A DNA stretch of 64,000 bases, from contig NZ_UHIL01000001.1 in NCBI RefSeq assembly GCF_900460535.1, positions 2,232,001 to 2,296,000 of the forward strand, given 5' to 3'. The notes beneath the pieces are model-generated. The model was not told where the DNA came from, did not search any database, and saw nothing but the letters and a program-made list of their open reading frames with translations. Positions 18,005 to 29,166 of the stretch are shown here, in pieces. The stretch is from Vibrio parahaemolyticus. Its GTDB lineage: Bacteria > Pseudomonadota > Gammaproteobacteria > Enterobacterales > Vibrionaceae. The translations under genes were made by a program, and so were the position numbers. Positions within the stretch are counted from its first letter, which is position 1; each line of letters starts with the position of its first letter.

Positions 18005-19582
18005 GTGAACAAGGCCATTGAAATTAAGAAACTTGGACAACTGGAAGTATTAAAAGCTTCTGTTCCTTACACTCAAGACCCAACCCGTCTGTTCCATACT
18101 ATTTGTGAGAATAAAACGGATAGCTTGCTTTTAGAATCGGCTGAAATTGATTCTAAACAGAATCTCAAATCGCTGTTAATCGTCGATTCTGCGGTTCGCA
18201 TCGTTTGTTATGGACATACCGTCAGCTTTCATGCTCTAACGGAGAACGGCAAAAACCTACTGACGCATGTGAATCAAAACGTACGTGGCGAAGTCGCAAG
18301 CCAATTTGACGGCGAAACACTGACTTTGGAATTCATCCAACCATGCGATACGATTGATGAAGATTCTCGTCTACGAGAAGCCTCTTCTTTTGATGCGCTT
18401 CGTTTGGTACAGCACAGTTTTGATCTTTCTTCGCAAGACAAACATGCCATTTTCCTTGGTGGCCTATTTGCGTATGACTTTGTGGCGAACTTCGAACCAT
18501 TAGGAGACGCGGTAGCAACAAACCAGTGTCCGGATTACGTCTTCTATGTCGCGGAAACATTGCTGGTTGTAGATCACCAAACAGAATCCTGCCAACTGCA
18601 AGCAACATTGTTCGTTGACGGCTCGCAAAAAGCAGCGCTAGAAAGTCGAATCGAAGATATCCGAGCTCAATGCACATCGCCAAAACGCCTTCCAGACGCA
18701 ACGCAAGTGGCCAATATCACAGCTCAACCAAGCGTTTCGGATCCAGACTTCTGTCAAATCGTCCGTGATCTAAAAGAATTCGTGGTAAAAGGCGATATTT
18801 TCCAAGTGGTTCCTTCTCGTCGATTCACATTGCCTTGCCCTTCTCCGTTGGCAGCTTACAAAGAGCTAAAACAAAGCAACCCAAGCCCTTACATGTTCTA
18901 CATGCAAGATGAGCTGTTCACTTTGTTTGGTGCGTCTCCAGAAAGTGCGTTGAAGTATGAAACCGACACCAACCAAATAGAGATCTACCCAATTGCAGGG
19001 ACTCGCCGTCGCGGTAAACGTCCAAATGGCGAAATCGATTTTGATTTAGATAGCCGTATTGAACTTGAACTGCGTAGCGACAAAAAAGAGAACGCTGAAC
19101 ATATGATGTTGGTAGACCTAGCTCGTAATGATGTAGCGCGCATCTCGCAAGCTGGTACTCGTCATGTTGCCGATCTCCTTAAAGTCGACCGCTATAGCCA
19201 TGTTATGCACTTGGTGTCCCGCGTGGTTGGCCAGTTGCGCGATGACCTTGATGCTTTGCACGCTTACCAAGCTTGTATGAACATGGGCACGTTAACTGGA
19301 GCGCCAAAAATTCGTGCAATGCAACTGATTCGCGATGTCGAAGGTGCTCGTCGTGGCAGCTATGGCGGAGCGGTAGGCTACCTGACAGGAGAAGGCACGC
19401 TCGACACTTGTATCGTGATTCGCTCGGCTTACGTGGAAAACGGCATTGCTCAAGTACAAGCAGGTGCAGGCGTGGTATTCGATTCTGACCCTCAAGCGGA
19501 AGCCGATGAAACACGCGGAAAAGCTCAAGCGGTTATCTCTGCTATTCAAGCAGCGCATTCTCAACCTGCGAACAAGGAGTAG
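18005..19582 (+). CDS. trpE: Anthranilate synthase component I
   Basis: The 525-residue enzyme aminates chorismate to anthranilate using ammonia from TrpG. Chorismate-binding motifs are present (FQVVPSRRF ~262, PIAGTRRRG ~330, GTLTGAPKIRAMQLI ~430, SYGGAVGY ~450). The N-terminal LLLESAEIDSK segment is the tryptophan feedback site. I place the start at a GTG with AAGGAGG just upstream. An in-frame ATG 48 bp earlier (17957) has no ribosome-binding site and would add residues unlike the family. Confidence 0.95.
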   Translation: MNKAIEIKKLGQLEVLKASVPYTQDPTRLFHTICENKTDSLLLESAEIDSKQNLKSLLIVDSAVRIVCYGHTVSFHALTENGKNLLTHVNQNVRGEVASQFDGETLTLEFIQPCDTIDEDSRLREASSFDALRLVQHSFDLSSQDKHAIFLGGLFAYDFVANFEPLGDAVATNQCPDYVFYVAETLLVVDHQTESCQLQATLFVDGSQKAALESRIEDIRAQCTSPKRLPDATQVANITAQPSVSDPDFCQIVRDLKEFVVKGDIFQVVPSRRFTLPCPSPLAAYKELKQSNPSPYMFYMQDELFTLFGASPESALKYETDTNQIEIYPIAGTRRRGKRPNGEIDFDLDSRIELELRSDKKENAEHMMLVDLARNDVARISQAGTRHVADLLKVDRYSHVMHLVSRVVGQLRDDLDALHAYQACMNMGTLTGAPKIRAMQLIRDVEGARRGSYGGAVGYLTGEGTLDTCIVIRSAYVENGIAQVQAGAGVVFDSDPQAEADETRGKAQAVISAIQAAHSQPANKE

Positions 19583-19587
19583 CAGAC

Positions 19588-20178
19588 ATGGCGAACATCG
19601 TATTCATCGATAACTTTGACTCGTTCACCTATAACCTTGTGGACCAATTCCGCTCATTAGGTCATTCAGTCAAAATTTATCGTAACCACATTCCGGCAGA
19701 AACCATCGAACAAGCAATAAACGAGCTCGAAAACCCCGTCGTTCTGCTGTCACCGGGGCCAGGTGCGCCATCAGAAGCTGGTTCGATGCCAGAGCTGATT
19801 CAACGAATGAAAGGCAAAGTGCCAATGATTGGTATTTGTCTTGGTCACCAAGCGATTGTTGAAGCATACGGCGGTACTGTCGCTGGCGCTGGTGAAATCA
19901 TCCACGGCAAAGTGTCGATGATGGAGCACCAAGACCACGCAATTTATCAAAATTTGCCATCGCCACTTGCAATTGCGCGTTACCATTCTTTAGTGGCGAC
20001 AAAGGTACCAGACAGCCTGACCATCACTGCCGAAGTCGACAATTTGGTCATGTCTGTTGTGCACGAACAAGATAAAGTTTGCGGATTTCAGTTCCACCCA
20101 GAGTCAATAATGACGACTTACGGCGCAACCTTGTTGGGCAACGCGATTGAATGGGCGCTTGAGAAAAATAACGCATAA
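19588..20178 (+). CDS. trpG: Anthranilate synthase component II (glutamine amidotransferase)
   Basis: The 196-residue class I glutamine amidotransferase has the nucleophile Cys in GICLGHQAI (~84) and the catalytic His/Glu in FQFHPESI (~172). It gives ammonia to TrpE. In Vibrio it is separate from trpD, whereas in E. coli the two are fused. It lies 5 bp after trpE with a good ribosome-binding site. Confidence 0.96.
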   Translation: MANIVFIDNFDSFTYNLVDQFRSLGHSVKIYRNHIPAETIEQAINELENPVVLLSPGPGAPSEAGSMPELIQRMKGKVPMIGICLGHQAIVEAYGGTVAGAGEIIHGKVSMMEHQDHAIYQNLPSPLAIARYHSLVATKVPDSLTITAEVDNLVMSVVHEQDKVCGFQFHPESIMTTYGATLLGNAIEWALEKNNA

Positions 20179-20197
20179 GGAAATGGGGAGAGAAACT

Positions 20198-21196
20198 ATG
20201 GAAGCAATCATCAACAAACTGTACGAACAGCAATCACTGACTCAAGAAGAAAGCCAACAGCTATTCGACATTATTATTCGCGGCGAGCTTGATCCAATTT
20301 TAATGGCATCGGCATTAACAGCATTAAAGATCAAAGGCGAAACGCCTGATGAAATTGCCGGTGCAGCAAAAGCCCTACTGGCGAATGCGAACCCGTTCCC
20401 TCGCCCTAATTACGACTTTGCAGACATCGTAGGAACAGGGGGCGATGGTCACAATACTATCAATATTTCGACGACGGCCGCCTTTGTTGCAGCAGCATGT
20501 GGCCTAAAAGTCGCGAAACACGGCAACCGCAGCGTATCAAGTAAATCCGGCTCTTCTGACTTACTGGACTCGTTTGGCATCAACCTAGCAATGAGTGCTG
20601 AAGACACCCGCAAAGCGGTTGACGACATTGGCGTTGCCTTCTTGTTCGCGCCTCAATATCACGGAGGCGTTCGTCACGCGATGCCTGTGCGCCAAACCAT
20701 GAAAACGCGCACCATTTTCAACATTCTTGGCCCGTTGATTAACCCTGCACGTCCAAACATCGAATTAATGGGCGTCTACAGTGAAGAACTGGTTCGTCCT
20801 ATCGCAGAAACCATGCTACAAATGGGTATGAAGCGCGCCGCTGTCGTACATGGTAGCGGATTGGATGAAGTGGCCATTCACGGTACAACAACGGTTGCCG
20901 AAATCAGAGATGGCAAGATCATCGAATACACGCTATCGCCAGAAGATTTTGGTCTAGAGTCTCACCCGCTAGAAGCCATTAAAGGCGGTGACCCGGAAGA
21001 AAACAAAGCAATAATCACCAACATTCTGACGGGTAAAGGTACAGACGCACAACTAGGCGCAGTCGCGGTTAACGTCGCACTTCTAATGCGTTTATTCGGC
21101 CTCGAAGATTTAAAAGCCAACACGCAGCAAGCGATCGAGGCTATGAACTCAGGCAAAGCTTACCAATTGGTACAGCAACTTGCCGCACACGCTTAA
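20198..21196 (+). CDS. trpD: Anthranilate phosphoribosyltransferase
   Basis: The 332-residue enzyme transfers phosphoribose from PRPP to anthranilate. The PRPP/Mg loop [15 protein letters not shown] (~78-92) and [14 protein letters not shown] (~105-118) are intact. The start is the ATG before EAIINKL, preceded by GGGGAGAG. An upstream in-frame ATG at 20147 lies inside trpG and is not needed. Confidence 0.96.
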   Translation: MEAIINKLYEQQSLTQEESQQLFDIIIRGELDPILMASALTALKIKGETPDEIAGAAKALLANANPFPRPNYDFADIVGTGGDGHNTINISTTAAFVAAACGLKVAKHGNRSVSSKSGSSDLLDSFGINLAMSAEDTRKAVDDIGVAFLFAPQYHGGVRHAMPVRQTMKTRTIFNILGPLINPARPNIELMGVYSEELVRPIAETMLQMGMKRAAVVHGSGLDEVAIHGTTTVAEIRDGKIIEYTLSPEDFGLESHPLEAIKGGDPEENKAIITNILTGKGTDAQLGAVAVNVALLMRLFGLEDLKANTQQAIEAMNSGKAYQLVQQLAAHA

Positions 21197-21209
21197 GGAG
21201 CAGATGAAG

Positions 21210-22649
21210 ATGACTGACTTCAACACCCAGCAAGCAAACAACTTATCAGAGCACGTCTCAAAAAAAGAAGCAGAAATGGCGGAAGTGCTTGCCAAAATTG
21301 TTCGCGATAAATACCAATGGGTAGCAGAGCGAAAAGCATCACAGCATCTGAGCACTTTTCAATCGAATCTATTGCCGTCGGATCGCAGTTTTTATGATGC
21401 ATTGAGTGGCGATAAAACCGTATTCATTACAGAATGCAAAAAGGCATCGCCATCAAAAGGCCTTATCCGCAACGACTTCGATTTGGACTACATCGCGTCG
21501 GTTTACAACAACTACGCAGACGCGATCTCGGTTCTGACCGATGAAAAATACTTCCAGGGTAGCTTCGATTTTCTACCTCAAGTTCGCCGACAAGTGAAAC
21601 AGCCAGTGTTGTGTAAGGACTTCATGGTCGATACCTACCAAGTTTACCTTGCTCGTCATTATGGCGCGGATGCGGTATTGCTCATGCTTTCGGTACTGAA
21701 TGACGAAGAGTACAAAGCGTTAGAAGAAGCTGCGCACAGCCTAAACATGGGCATTTTAACGGAAGTCAGCAACGAAGAAGAGCTTCACCGCGCAGTTCAG
21801 CTTGGCGCTAAAGTTATCGGTATAAACAACCGCAACTTGCGCGACTTAACAACGGATTTAAACCGAACTAAAGAGCTTGCGCCAACCATTCGTAAGCTTG
21901 CACCAAACGCAACGGTTATTTCAGAGTCTGGCATTTACACTCATCAACAAGTTCGTGACTTAGCAGAATATGCAGACGGCTTTTTGATTGGCAGCTCGCT
22001 GATGGCGGAAGACAACTTAGAACTTGCGGTTCGTAAAGTAACGCTAGGTGAAAATAAGGTTTGCGGTCTGACTCACCCAGATGATGCGGCAAAAGCGTAT
22101 CAAGCAGGCGCAGTATTTGGTGGTCTGATTTTCGTTGAGAAATCAAAACGAGCGGTCGATTTTGAAAGTGCTCGCCTAACCATGAGCGGCGCGCCACTTA
22201 ATTATGTTGGCGTGTTCCAAAATCACGACGTTGATTATGTCGCCTCAATCGTAACGTCGTTGGGTTTAAAAGCCGTGCAGTTACATGGGCTAGAAGATCA
22301 AGAGTACGTCAACCAGCTCAAAAAAGAACTACCCGTTGGCGTCGAGATTTGGAAAGCCTACGGCGTGGCGGATACAAAGCCATCCTTGCTCGCAGACAAC
22401 ATTGACCGTCACCTACTGGATGCTCAAGTTGGTACTCAAACTGGCGGCACAGGCCACGTGTTCGACTGGTCTTTGATCGGCGATCCAAGTCAAATCATGC
22501 TGGCAGGTGGACTGTCGCCTGAAAATGCACAGCAAGCAGCAAAATTAGGCTGCTTGGGATTAGATTTAAACTCTGGAGTAGAAAGCGCACCGGGGAAAAA
22601 AGATTCACAGAAGTTGCAAGCCGCATTTCACGCTATTCGCAACTACTAA
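21210..22649 (+). CDS. trpCF: Indole-3-glycerol phosphate synthase / phosphoribosylanthranilate isomerase
   Basis: This bifunctional protein of about 479 residues carries TrpC first ([11 protein letters not shown] ~70, VLCKDFMVD ~132, VISESGIY ~232) and TrpF second ([11 protein letters not shown] ~278, VQLHG ~355, LAGGLSPEN ~430), as in enterobacteria. It isomerises PRA and then forms indole-3-glycerol phosphate. The start is uncertain among ATG 21204, 21210 and a later ATG. AAGGAG at 21195-21200 gives the best spacing to 21210. Confidence 0.93.
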   Translation: MTDFNTQQANNLSEHVSKKEAEMAEVLAKIVRDKYQWVAERKASQHLSTFQSNLLPSDRSFYDALSGDKTVFITECKKASPSKGLIRNDFDLDYIASVYNNYADAISVLTDEKYFQGSFDFLPQVRRQVKQPVLCKDFMVDTYQVYLARHYGADAVLLMLSVLNDEEYKALEEAAHSLNMGILTEVSNEEELHRAVQLGAKVIGINNRNLRDLTTDLNRTKELAPTIRKLAPNATVISESGIYTHQQVRDLAEYADGFLIGSSLMAEDNLELAVRKVTLGENKVCGLTHPDDAAKAYQAGAVFGGLIFVEKSKRAVDFESARLTMSGAPLNYVGVFQNHDVDYVASIVTSLGLKAVQLHGLEDQEYVNQLKKELPVGVEIWKAYGVADTKPSLLADNIDRHLLDAQVGTQTGGTGHVFDWSLIGDPSQIMLAGGLSPENAQQAAKLGCLGLDLNSGVESAPGKKDSQKLQAAFHAIRNY

Positions 22650-22689
22650 AGTTATTCGCAGTTATAAAAATACGAGAAGGATTATCAAA

Positions 22690-23880
22690 ATGGCAAAACT
22701 GAATGCCTACTTTGGCGAATATGGCGGTCAATACGTTCCGCAAATTCTAGTTCCAGCACTTGAGCAACTAGAGCAAGCGTTTATTGACGCGCAAGAAGAT
22801 CCAGAATTCCGCAGCGAGTTCATGACGCTCCTTCAAGAGTACGCTGGTCGCCCAACGGCACTGACTCTGACTCGTAACCTAACCAAAGGCACAAAAACAA
22901 AATTGTACCTAAAACGTGAAGATCTGCTTCACGGCGGCGCACACAAAACCAACCAAGTACTTGGTCAGGCGCTACTTGCGAAGCGTATGGGTAAACACGA
23001 AATCATCGCAGAAACAGGCGCAGGTCAACACGGTGTAGCAACTGCACTTGCGTGTGCACTACTTGGCCTTAAGTGTCGAGTTTACATGGGTGCAAAAGAC
23101 GTTGAACGTCAAAGCCCGAACGTGTTCCGCATGAAACTGATGGGTGCAGAAGTAATTCCTGTCCATTCAGGCTCTGCAACACTTAAAGATGCTTGTAATG
23201 AAGCACTGCGTGATTGGTCAGGCAGCTACGAAGACGCACACTACCTTCTCGGTACAGCAGCAGGCCCTCACCCATTCCCGACTATTGTGCGTGAGTTCCA
23301 ACGCATGATTGGTGAAGAAACTAAAAACCAAATTCTGGCACGTGAAGGTCGCCTACCTGACGCTGTTATCGCCTGTGTGGGTGGCGGCTCAAACGCGATT
23401 GGTATGTTTGCAGATTTTATCGAAGAAGAAAGCGTTCGCCTGATTGGCGTGGAACCAGCAGGTAAAGGCATCGATACAGATCAACACGGTGCGCCACTTA
23501 AGCATGGTAAAACAGGTATCTTCTTTGGTATGAAGGCACCATTAATGCAAGATGAGAATGGTCAGGTTGAAGAGTCTTACTCTGTTTCAGCCGGTCTAGA
23601 CTTCCCTTCTGTTGGTCCACAGCACGCACACCTTAACGCTATCGGTCGCGCTGAATACGACAACGTAACGGATGATGAAGCATTAGAAGCATTCCAAGAA
23701 CTAGCTCGCAGCGAAGGCATCATTCCTGCACTTGAATCTTCTCATGCTCTGGCACATGCACTGCGCATGGCTCGTGAGAATCCTGAAAAAGAGCAATTAC
23801 TGGTTGTTAACCTATCTGGTCGTGGTGACAAAGACATCTTCACCGTACACGCCATCTTAGAAGAAAAAGGAGTAATCTAA
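22690..23880 (+). CDS. trpB: Tryptophan synthase beta chain
   Basis: The 396-residue PLP enzyme joins indole and serine. The PLP lysine is in HGGAHKTNQ (~K86), the glycine-rich phosphate loop is [10 protein letters not shown] (~230-239), and the catalytic Glu is in AETGAGQHG (~108). It interacts with TrpA through an indole tunnel. Its TAA stop overlaps the trpA ATG by one base. Confidence 0.97.
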   Translation: MAKLNAYFGEYGGQYVPQILVPALEQLEQAFIDAQEDPEFRSEFMTLLQEYAGRPTALTLTRNLTKGTKTKLYLKREDLLHGGAHKTNQVLGQALLAKRMGKHEIIAETGAGQHGVATALACALLGLKCRVYMGAKDVERQSPNVFRMKLMGAEVIPVHSGSATLKDACNEALRDWSGSYEDAHYLLGTAAGPHPFPTIVREFQRMIGEETKNQILAREGRLPDAVIACVGGGSNAIGMFADFIEEESVRLIGVEPAGKGIDTDQHGAPLKHGKTGIFFGMKAPLMQDENGQVEESYSVSAGLDFPSVGPQHAHLNAIGRAEYDNVTDDEALEAFQELARSEGIIPALESSHALAHALRMARENPEKEQLLVVNLSGRGDKDIFTVHAILEEKGVI

Positions 23881-24686
23881 TGAGCCGTTATGAGAAGATG
23901 TTTGCACGCCTAAACGAGAAAAACCAAGGCGCATTTGTACCATTCGTGACGGTTTGTGATCCAAACGCCGAGCAATCGTACAAGATTATGGAAACACTGG
24001 TTGAATCTGGCGCTGATGCGCTTGAACTTGGTATTCCGTTCTCAGACCCATTGGCGGACGGCCCAACAATTCAAGGTGCCAACATTCGAGCGTTAGATTC
24101 GGGTGCAACTCCGGATATCTGTTTTGAGCAAATCGGAAAAATTCGAGCAAAGTACCCAGACCTGCCAATTGGTCTATTAATGTACGCCAACCTTGTATAC
24201 TCACGCGGTATTGAGAGCTTCTACGAGCGCTGTGCAAAAGCGGGCATCGATTCCGTTCTCATTGCAGACGTTCCGACTAACGAAAGCGCAGAGTTCGTAG
24301 CCGCGGTAGAGAAATTTGGAATCCACCCAATCTTTATCGCACCCCCAACGGCAAGTGACGAGACGCTAAAACAAGTTTCTGAATTAGGCGGCGGCTACAC
24401 TTACCTGCTTTCGCGCGCGGGTGTGACGGGTGCAGAAACCAAAGCTAACATGCCAGTTGACCATATGCTTGAAAAGCTAAACCAGTTTGATGCACCACCA
24501 GCGTTACTTGGTTTCGGCATTTCTGAACCAGCACAAGTAAAACAAGCCATTGAAGCGGGTGCTGCAGGTGCAATTTCGGGTTCAGCAGTCGTAAAAATCA
24601 TCGAAGCACACGTAGAGCAACCGCAAATCATGCTCGATAAGCTTGGTGAATTTGTCTCAGCAATGAAAGCAGCAACTCAAAAGTAA
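23880..24686 (+). CDS. trpA: Tryptophan synthase alpha chain
   Basis: The 268-residue TIM barrel cleaves indole-3-glycerol phosphate. The catalytic Glu is in [15 protein letters not shown] (~48-62) and the catalytic Asp is in ADVP (~130). It is translationally coupled to trpB through TAATG, which helps keep the subunits equimolar. It is the last gene of the operon, and a terminator follows. Confidence 0.97.
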   Translation: MSRYEKMFARLNEKNQGAFVPFVTVCDPNAEQSYKIMETLVESGADALELGIPFSDPLADGPTIQGANIRALDSGATPDICFEQIGKIRAKYPDLPIGLLMYANLVYSRGIESFYERCAKAGIDSVLIADVPTNESAEFVAAVEKFGIHPIFIAPPTASDETLKQVSELGGGYTYLLSRAGVTGAETKANMPVDHMLEKLNQFDAPPALLGFGISEPAQVKQAIEAGAAGAISGSAVVKIIEAHVEQPQIMLDKLGEFVSAMKAATQK

Positions 24687-24711
24687 TCGACACCACAAGC
24701 TAAACACCGCA

Positions 24712-24747
24712 AACGCTCATTGATTCTCGTTAATGGGCGTTTTTTTA
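24712..24747 (+). terminator. Terminator of the trp operon
   Basis: The stem AACGCTCATT (24712-24721) / AATGGGCGTT (24732-24741) contains one mismatch and is followed by seven T. It lies 25 bp past trpA. Confidence 0.8.
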
Positions 24748-24858
24748 TCAACTTGATTGCAAACCTCGCAATGCTCTCACTTCCAACCGTCTTTTAAAGA
24801 AGCGAATCCATAAAGTGATAACATGCCATTGTTCAAACCTGTTGTGTAAGGTACTGAC

Positions 24859-25551
24859 ATGGAAGATATCAAATCATTGTTGCTGCAATGCCCTGTTTTA
24901 GCCGGTTTGCCAGTGGAAGGAATAAACGAAGCAGTACAAATCGTTCGCGCACGACACTTCGACGAGAAGGCACTCATTTGCAGTAAAGGCGCGCAGCACT
25001 CTTCATTGATGGTGATCGCCAAAGGATCTGTACGCGTTAACTCGATAAGTTCCAAAGGAAAAGAAGTCACCTTGATGATTTTCGAAGCCGGAGGATGGTT
25101 TGGTGACAATGTATTTTCTCCCGGCATGCCACGCATTTTCGGAGCAACGGCTCATACCGACGTAACCCTATTAGAGCTACCTGGCGATAAATTTCGGCAG
25201 TTGTTAGCCAAATATCCACAAAGCTACCCTGTGATTCTGGATCTGCTCAGCCGCAGATTATGGTCAGCTATTTCCATTATCGAAGACGACGCCATTCGCG
25301 GTATAGAAGAGAGGATCGGCAGACGGTTATTGCTTCTGGCAGAATATCAACATAACCGTCCTATAAGTGCCCAGTCTTGTGTAGTGAAAGTGACTCGTGA
25401 GCACATCGCCAACATGATGGGGCTAACACGACAAAGTGTTCATAAGGTACTAAAGAAATTGGAAAACTCGAACGTTCTTAGGCTGCAATATGGCAGTATT
25501 ACCATATTGAATCCGCTGAAAATGGAAGCGTATCTCAAACAGTTGGAATAG
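24859..25551 (+). CDS. Crp/Fnr-family transcriptional regulator
   Basis: The 230-residue protein has an N-terminal cyclic-nucleotide-binding-type jelly roll (GGWFGDNVFS at ~residues 80-90) and a C-terminal winged helix (REHIANMMGLTRQSVHKVLKKL, ~177-198). It lacks the Fnr iron-sulfur cysteine cluster and the full cAMP-contact motif of Crp, so the effector is unknown. It is convergent with the acyl-CoA ligase gene, with a shared terminator between them. Confidence 0.85.
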   Translation: MEDIKSLLLQCPVLAGLPVEGINEAVQIVRARHFDEKALICSKGAQHSSLMVIAKGSVRVNSISSKGKEVTLMIFEAGGWFGDNVFSPGMPRIFGATAHTDVTLLELPGDKFRQLLAKYPQSYPVILDLLSRRLWSAISIIEDDAIRGIEERIGRRLLLLAEYQHNRPISAQSCVVKVTREHIANMMGLTRQSVHKVLKKLENSNVLRLQYGSITILNPLKMEAYLKQLE

Positions 25552-25631
25552 TTGTAGATGCAAACACGTCTTTGGTCTAACGGCGTACTCAGCCAAAACG
25601 ACCACCAGCAAATGCCATGTAGATCAAACAA

Positions 25632-25658
25632 AAAGCCAGCGAGAGCTTCGCTGGCTTT
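25632..25658. terminator. Bidirectional terminator
   Basis: An 11-bp stem (AAAGCCAGCGA 25632-25642 / TCGCTGGCTTT 25648-25658) has a 5-base loop, between the convergent Crp/Fnr regulator and ligase genes. Confidence 0.8.
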
Positions 25659-25668
25659 GACATCATAT

Positions 25669-27210
25669 TTAAGCGACTTCGAGTTCCGATTTTAGCTCTC
25701 TCTTTAAGATCTTACCCGTAGCACTCATCGGTAACTGTTCACGAATTTCGACAAACCTTGGGTATTTGAAATTGGCTAACTGCTCTCGCCCCCATAGTTG
25801 CAGCTCATCGGCTTCGACAAATTGATTCGGTTTTAATACCACGTAGGCTTTGATCTCTTCGCCATATTCTTGATGCGGAATACCTATCACGGCCACCATC
25901 GCTACCGCAGGATGCGTCATGAATACTTCTTCAATCTCACGAGGATACACATTGAAGCCACCTCGAATGATCAAGTCTTTCATCCTGTCGACAATAAACA
26001 GATTACCCGACTCATCAAATCGCCCGACGTCACCGGTATGGAACCAACCACTTTGCAACACCGATTCCGTCACTTCTGGGCGATCAAGATAACCTTTCAT
26101 GACGTTGTGCCCGCGCACAATAATTTCTCCTTCCTCACCGACAGGGAGAGCATGGCCGTCAAGATCAACGACTTTCACCTCAACACCTTGAATCGGTTGC
26201 CCGACAGAGCCCGGTACTCGCTCCTGATCAAGGTGATTAAAACACGCTATCGGACTGGTTTCGGACAAGCCGTAACCTTCTAGAATTGGTACATTGAATC
26301 GTGCTTCAAAGGTCTTAAATACTTCTGTCGGTAGCGACGAGCCTCCACTAACGGCTACTCGTAGCGACGAAATATCGCAATTATGTTCAACATGCAGCAA
26401 ACCAATGTACATCGTAGGCACACCGGCAAAGAGCGTCACTCGATGCTTTTCGATCAGCTCCAACACATGTTTCGGATCAAATCGAGGTACTAAAACCAAA
26501 GTTGCACCGCTTTGCACGCTAGCATTGAGATGCACGGTTTGACCGAATGTATGAAACAGTGGCAACGTTACTAGATGAACATCATCAGCCTGACTCGCCA
26601 TGATGTTCTGAGCCACAAGCGCATTCATTACGATGTTTTGCTGCGTGAGCTCTGCTCCTTTGGGCAGTCCCGTTGTGCCTGATGTATACAAAATCACACA
26701 AGTGTCATCCGCATCGCGAGCAACGTAATCCGCCAAAGGTTCGATATCTTCTATAAAATACGTCAGTGTCGGTAAACCTTGGTACTCTTTTTGCGTTTGA
26801 TCTTGCGTCATTACGATCATCGTTTCACACGCATCCACCTCTTTAAACGCTTTCATGCCTTCTTTCGCCATTGGCAGTTCGGGCGTTCCTTCAAAACAGA
26901 AGTAAAACTTCGCTTTCGAATCTTCTAGGTGGTATTTGATTTCTCTAGATTTGAGCAACACGTTCAGCGGAACGGTAACGGCACCCGCCTTCTGAACCGC
27001 AAAATAAACGAAAGGAAAGAAAGGCAAATTCGGGCACGATAACGCCACTCGGTCTCCCGGTTTGACGCCCGCTTTAATCATCGAAGTCGCGATCTTACCT
27101 GCAATCGCGTCAAATTCTGCGTATGTGAATTTTTTATCACCACATATCAAAGCCGTTTTATTCGGTTTACTTGCAGCATTTCTCTGCAATGCAGCAGCAA
27201 GGTTCATCAT
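25669..27210 (-). CDS. Long-chain fatty acid--CoA ligase-type AMP-binding enzyme
   Basis: The 513-residue ANL-superfamily enzyme has the P-loop ILYTSGTTGLPKG (~173-185), GYGLSET (~318-324), the hinge FHTGDVG (~392) and the catalytic Lys in SATGKILKREL near the C-terminus. It activates a carboxylic acid with ATP and CoA; the acid cannot be told from sequence. It is shorter than FadD, nearer to the 510-residue ligases often annotated as long-chain acyl-CoA synthetases. The start may be either of two adjacent ATGs. Confidence 0.85.
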   Translation of the reverse strand: MMNLAAALQRNAASKPNKTALICGDKKFTYAEFDAIAGKIATSMIKAGVKPGDRVALSCPNLPFFPFVYFAVQKAGAVTVPLNVLLKSREIKYHLEDSKAKFYFCFEGTPELPMAKEGMKAFKEVDACETMIVMTQDQTQKEYQGLPTLTYFIEDIEPLADYVARDADDTCVILYTSGTTGLPKGAELTQQNIVMNALVAQNIMASQADDVHLVTLPLFHTFGQTVHLNASVQSGATLVLVPRFDPKHVLELIEKHRVTLFAGVPTMYIGLLHVEHNCDISSLRVAVSGGSSLPTEVFKTFEARFNVPILEGYGLSETSPIACFNHLDQERVPGSVGQPIQGVEVKVVDLDGHALPVGEEGEIIVRGHNVMKGYLDRPEVTESVLQSGWFHTGDVGRFDESGNLFIVDRMKDLIIRGGFNVYPREIEEVFMTHPAVAMVAVIGIPHQEYGEEIKAYVVLKPNQFVEADELQLWGREQLANFKYPRFVEIREQLPMSATGKILKRELKSELEVA

Positions 27211-27751
27211 AATGGCTTACCCTCTAAAACTTTGTCATTTTCATTGTTGTTCGTGAATTCCTTTAAGAGAGTCACGCATCATGGGCGACTAAGAGGCTTG
27301 GAAAAGCCACATCGCCTTTTGTTAACATTACATTTACAAGATTTAAAAACGCAAGAATGTAAAAAATTTAACATTCAGATGCCCGCACGAACCAAAATGT
27401 GAGCGTGTTAGCTAATTATTGTTATAAATATCAAACCAAAAAACCAAAGCCCTTCCTCAACTCCACCGTTGAACAAGCCATTAACATTAACTTAATTTCA
27501 ACAAATGCAATCTATCACTCAAGAACACATCGAGACACAGAATCCATACATTAAGCAAATGGCAATCGTTTGCTATCGTGCAAAAAATTAGCACCCGTCA
27601 ATGAAATATCGATTATTTCATCAATAAGCTTCTGCTGCATATTGCCAATTGTGAACGATACGTGTAAAAAGCAAGGCGAGATAATTATCCATAAAACAAT
27701 TACAGGCTGGTGGGTAATTTTAGGATTTTACATTTTATTAGCACAGAGGTT
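27211..27751. other. Intergenic region with a nested hairpin
   Basis: This 540-bp AT-rich gap separates the divergent ligase and symporter genes. The clearest element is a nested stem at 27284-27316: outer GGCGA/TCGCC, inner GGCTT/AAGCC, followed on the plus strand by TTTTGTT. It could end a small plus-strand RNA or fold in the ligase 5' leader. No open reading frame of quality and no clear promoter could be identified. Confidence 0.35.
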
Positions 27752-29011
27752 ATGGAAGTGTTAAAACAAAAGAGTTTGCTAAACAACATTGGCGTGCAAG
27801 TCGTCATTGCAATGATCGTGGGTACTGCCGTTGGTGCTCTAATGGGTCATGATGCGACTGTATTCGCGCCATTAGGTGCTATCTTTATCAACCTAATCAA
27901 GATGCTGGTAATCCCATTGGTTGCTGTCGCTTTGATTTCTGGTGCTGCTGGTCTTGGTAACAGCCAGTCTGCGGGTAAAGTTGGCTTGGTAACATTGGGT
28001 TACTTCGGTTTAACTTCGGCTCTAGCAGTTGCATTGGCTCTGTTTATGGGTGAAGTATTCCAACCGGGCATGGGCATCGACGTTTCTGGCGTAGAAGGCA
28101 TGTTCTCGGCAGAGTACGCTTCAAAAGGTGAACTACCTACTTTCTGGGCAACCATTACTGGTATGATCCCAACCAACGTTTTCCAATCACTGAATGAAGC
28201 GAACATCCTACAGATCCTAGTATTCTGTATGTTCTTTGGTATTGCGATTTCTAAGCAAGCGAAAGAGCGTCGTGAACCAATCATCAATGGCGTGAACTGC
28301 ATTGTTGATGCAATGGTTTGGATGATCAATAAAGTGATGATCATTGCACCTATTGGTGTTTTTGGTCTGATGGCAGAAGCCGTAGGTACGTTCGGTTTTG
28401 GCGCACTCATGGTTGTATTCAAACTGTTCGTTGTTTACGTTGCGGCAATCCTTGTGTTTGGCTTTATCGTATACCCTGCAATGGTGCATGTTTTCACTAA
28501 GACATCAGCGAAGAAATTCGTGTCTGCAATGAAAAAACCACAAGCAGTTGCACTATCAACAGCGTCGTCAATGGCGACACTGCCTGTCACTATGGATACG
28601 TGTGAAAAAGAACTTGGCGTGAAAAACTCAACTGCGTCATTCGTTCTGCCTCTGGGCGCGACCATCAACATGTCTGGTAATGCGATTTACTACGGCTTGG
28701 TGGCTATCTTCTTTGCACAGCTGTTCAACATCGACCTAGGCATGGGCGCTTACATCGCGATCATCGTGACTTCAACACTAGGTGCGGTTGGTCAAGCTGG
28801 TGTTCCAGGCCCTTCTTTCCTAGTGGTAGCAGTACTACTAGCGGCGGGTATCCCAATTGAAGGTCTGCCTCTACTCTTCGCTCTTGACCGTATCTTCGAC
28901 ATGATTCGTACGGCTCTAAACATTACTGGTGATGCAGCATGTGCGGTCATTGTTGATGCTTTAGTAGAAGAAACTGCCGCTGAAGCGGAGTTACAAAAGC
29001 AAGAAGCTTAG
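27752..29011 (+). CDS. Sodium/proton:dicarboxylate (glutamate/aspartate-type) symporter
   Basis: The 419-residue protein of the DAACS family has eight-helix-plus-hairpin architecture. The hairpin-1 motif STASSMATLPVTMDTCEK (~270) and the TM7 motif INMSGNAIYYG (~305) are the ion- and substrate-binding signatures. It imports C4-dicarboxylates or acidic amino acids; the substrate is not certain. The start is the ATG before EVLKQKSLLNN, preceded by AGAGG. A longer reading from 27710 adds 14 residues without a ribosome-binding site. Confidence 0.92.
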   Translation: MEVLKQKSLLNNIGVQVVIAMIVGTAVGALMGHDATVFAPLGAIFINLIKMLVIPLVAVALISGAAGLGNSQSAGKVGLVTLGYFGLTSALAVALALFMGEVFQPGMGIDVSGVEGMFSAEYASKGELPTFWATITGMIPTNVFQSLNEANILQILVFCMFFGIAISKQAKERREPIINGVNCIVDAMVWMINKVMIIAPIGVFGLMAEAVGTFGFGALMVVFKLFVVYVAAILVFGFIVYPAMVHVFTKTSAKKFVSAMKKPQAVALSTASSMATLPVTMDTCEKELGVKNSTASFVLPLGATINMSGNAIYYGLVAIFFAQLFNIDLGMGAYIAIIVTSTLGAVGQAGVPGPSFLVVAVLLAAGIPIEGLPLLFALDRIFDMIRTALNITGDAACAVIVDALVEETAAEAELQKQEA

Positions 29012-29029
29012 TTTCCTAACAAATACTTA

Positions 29030-29059
29030 AAAGCCGCTCAAAAGAGCGGCTTTTTTTTT
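29030..29059 (+). terminator. Terminator after the symporter gene
   Basis: A 10-bp stem (AAAGCCGCTC 29030-29039 / GAGCGGCTTT 29044-29053) has an AAAA loop and a run of nine T. It insulates luxM from upstream transcription. Confidence 0.9.
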
Positions 29060-29166
29060 GATTCTTTGCATTACGTAACCATACAAATAGAAACTAATAG
29101 CATAATTTTTCTGAAGTGATATAACGCCCGTACTAACTATAAAAAACGTCAGATCTAGGTTGTATC

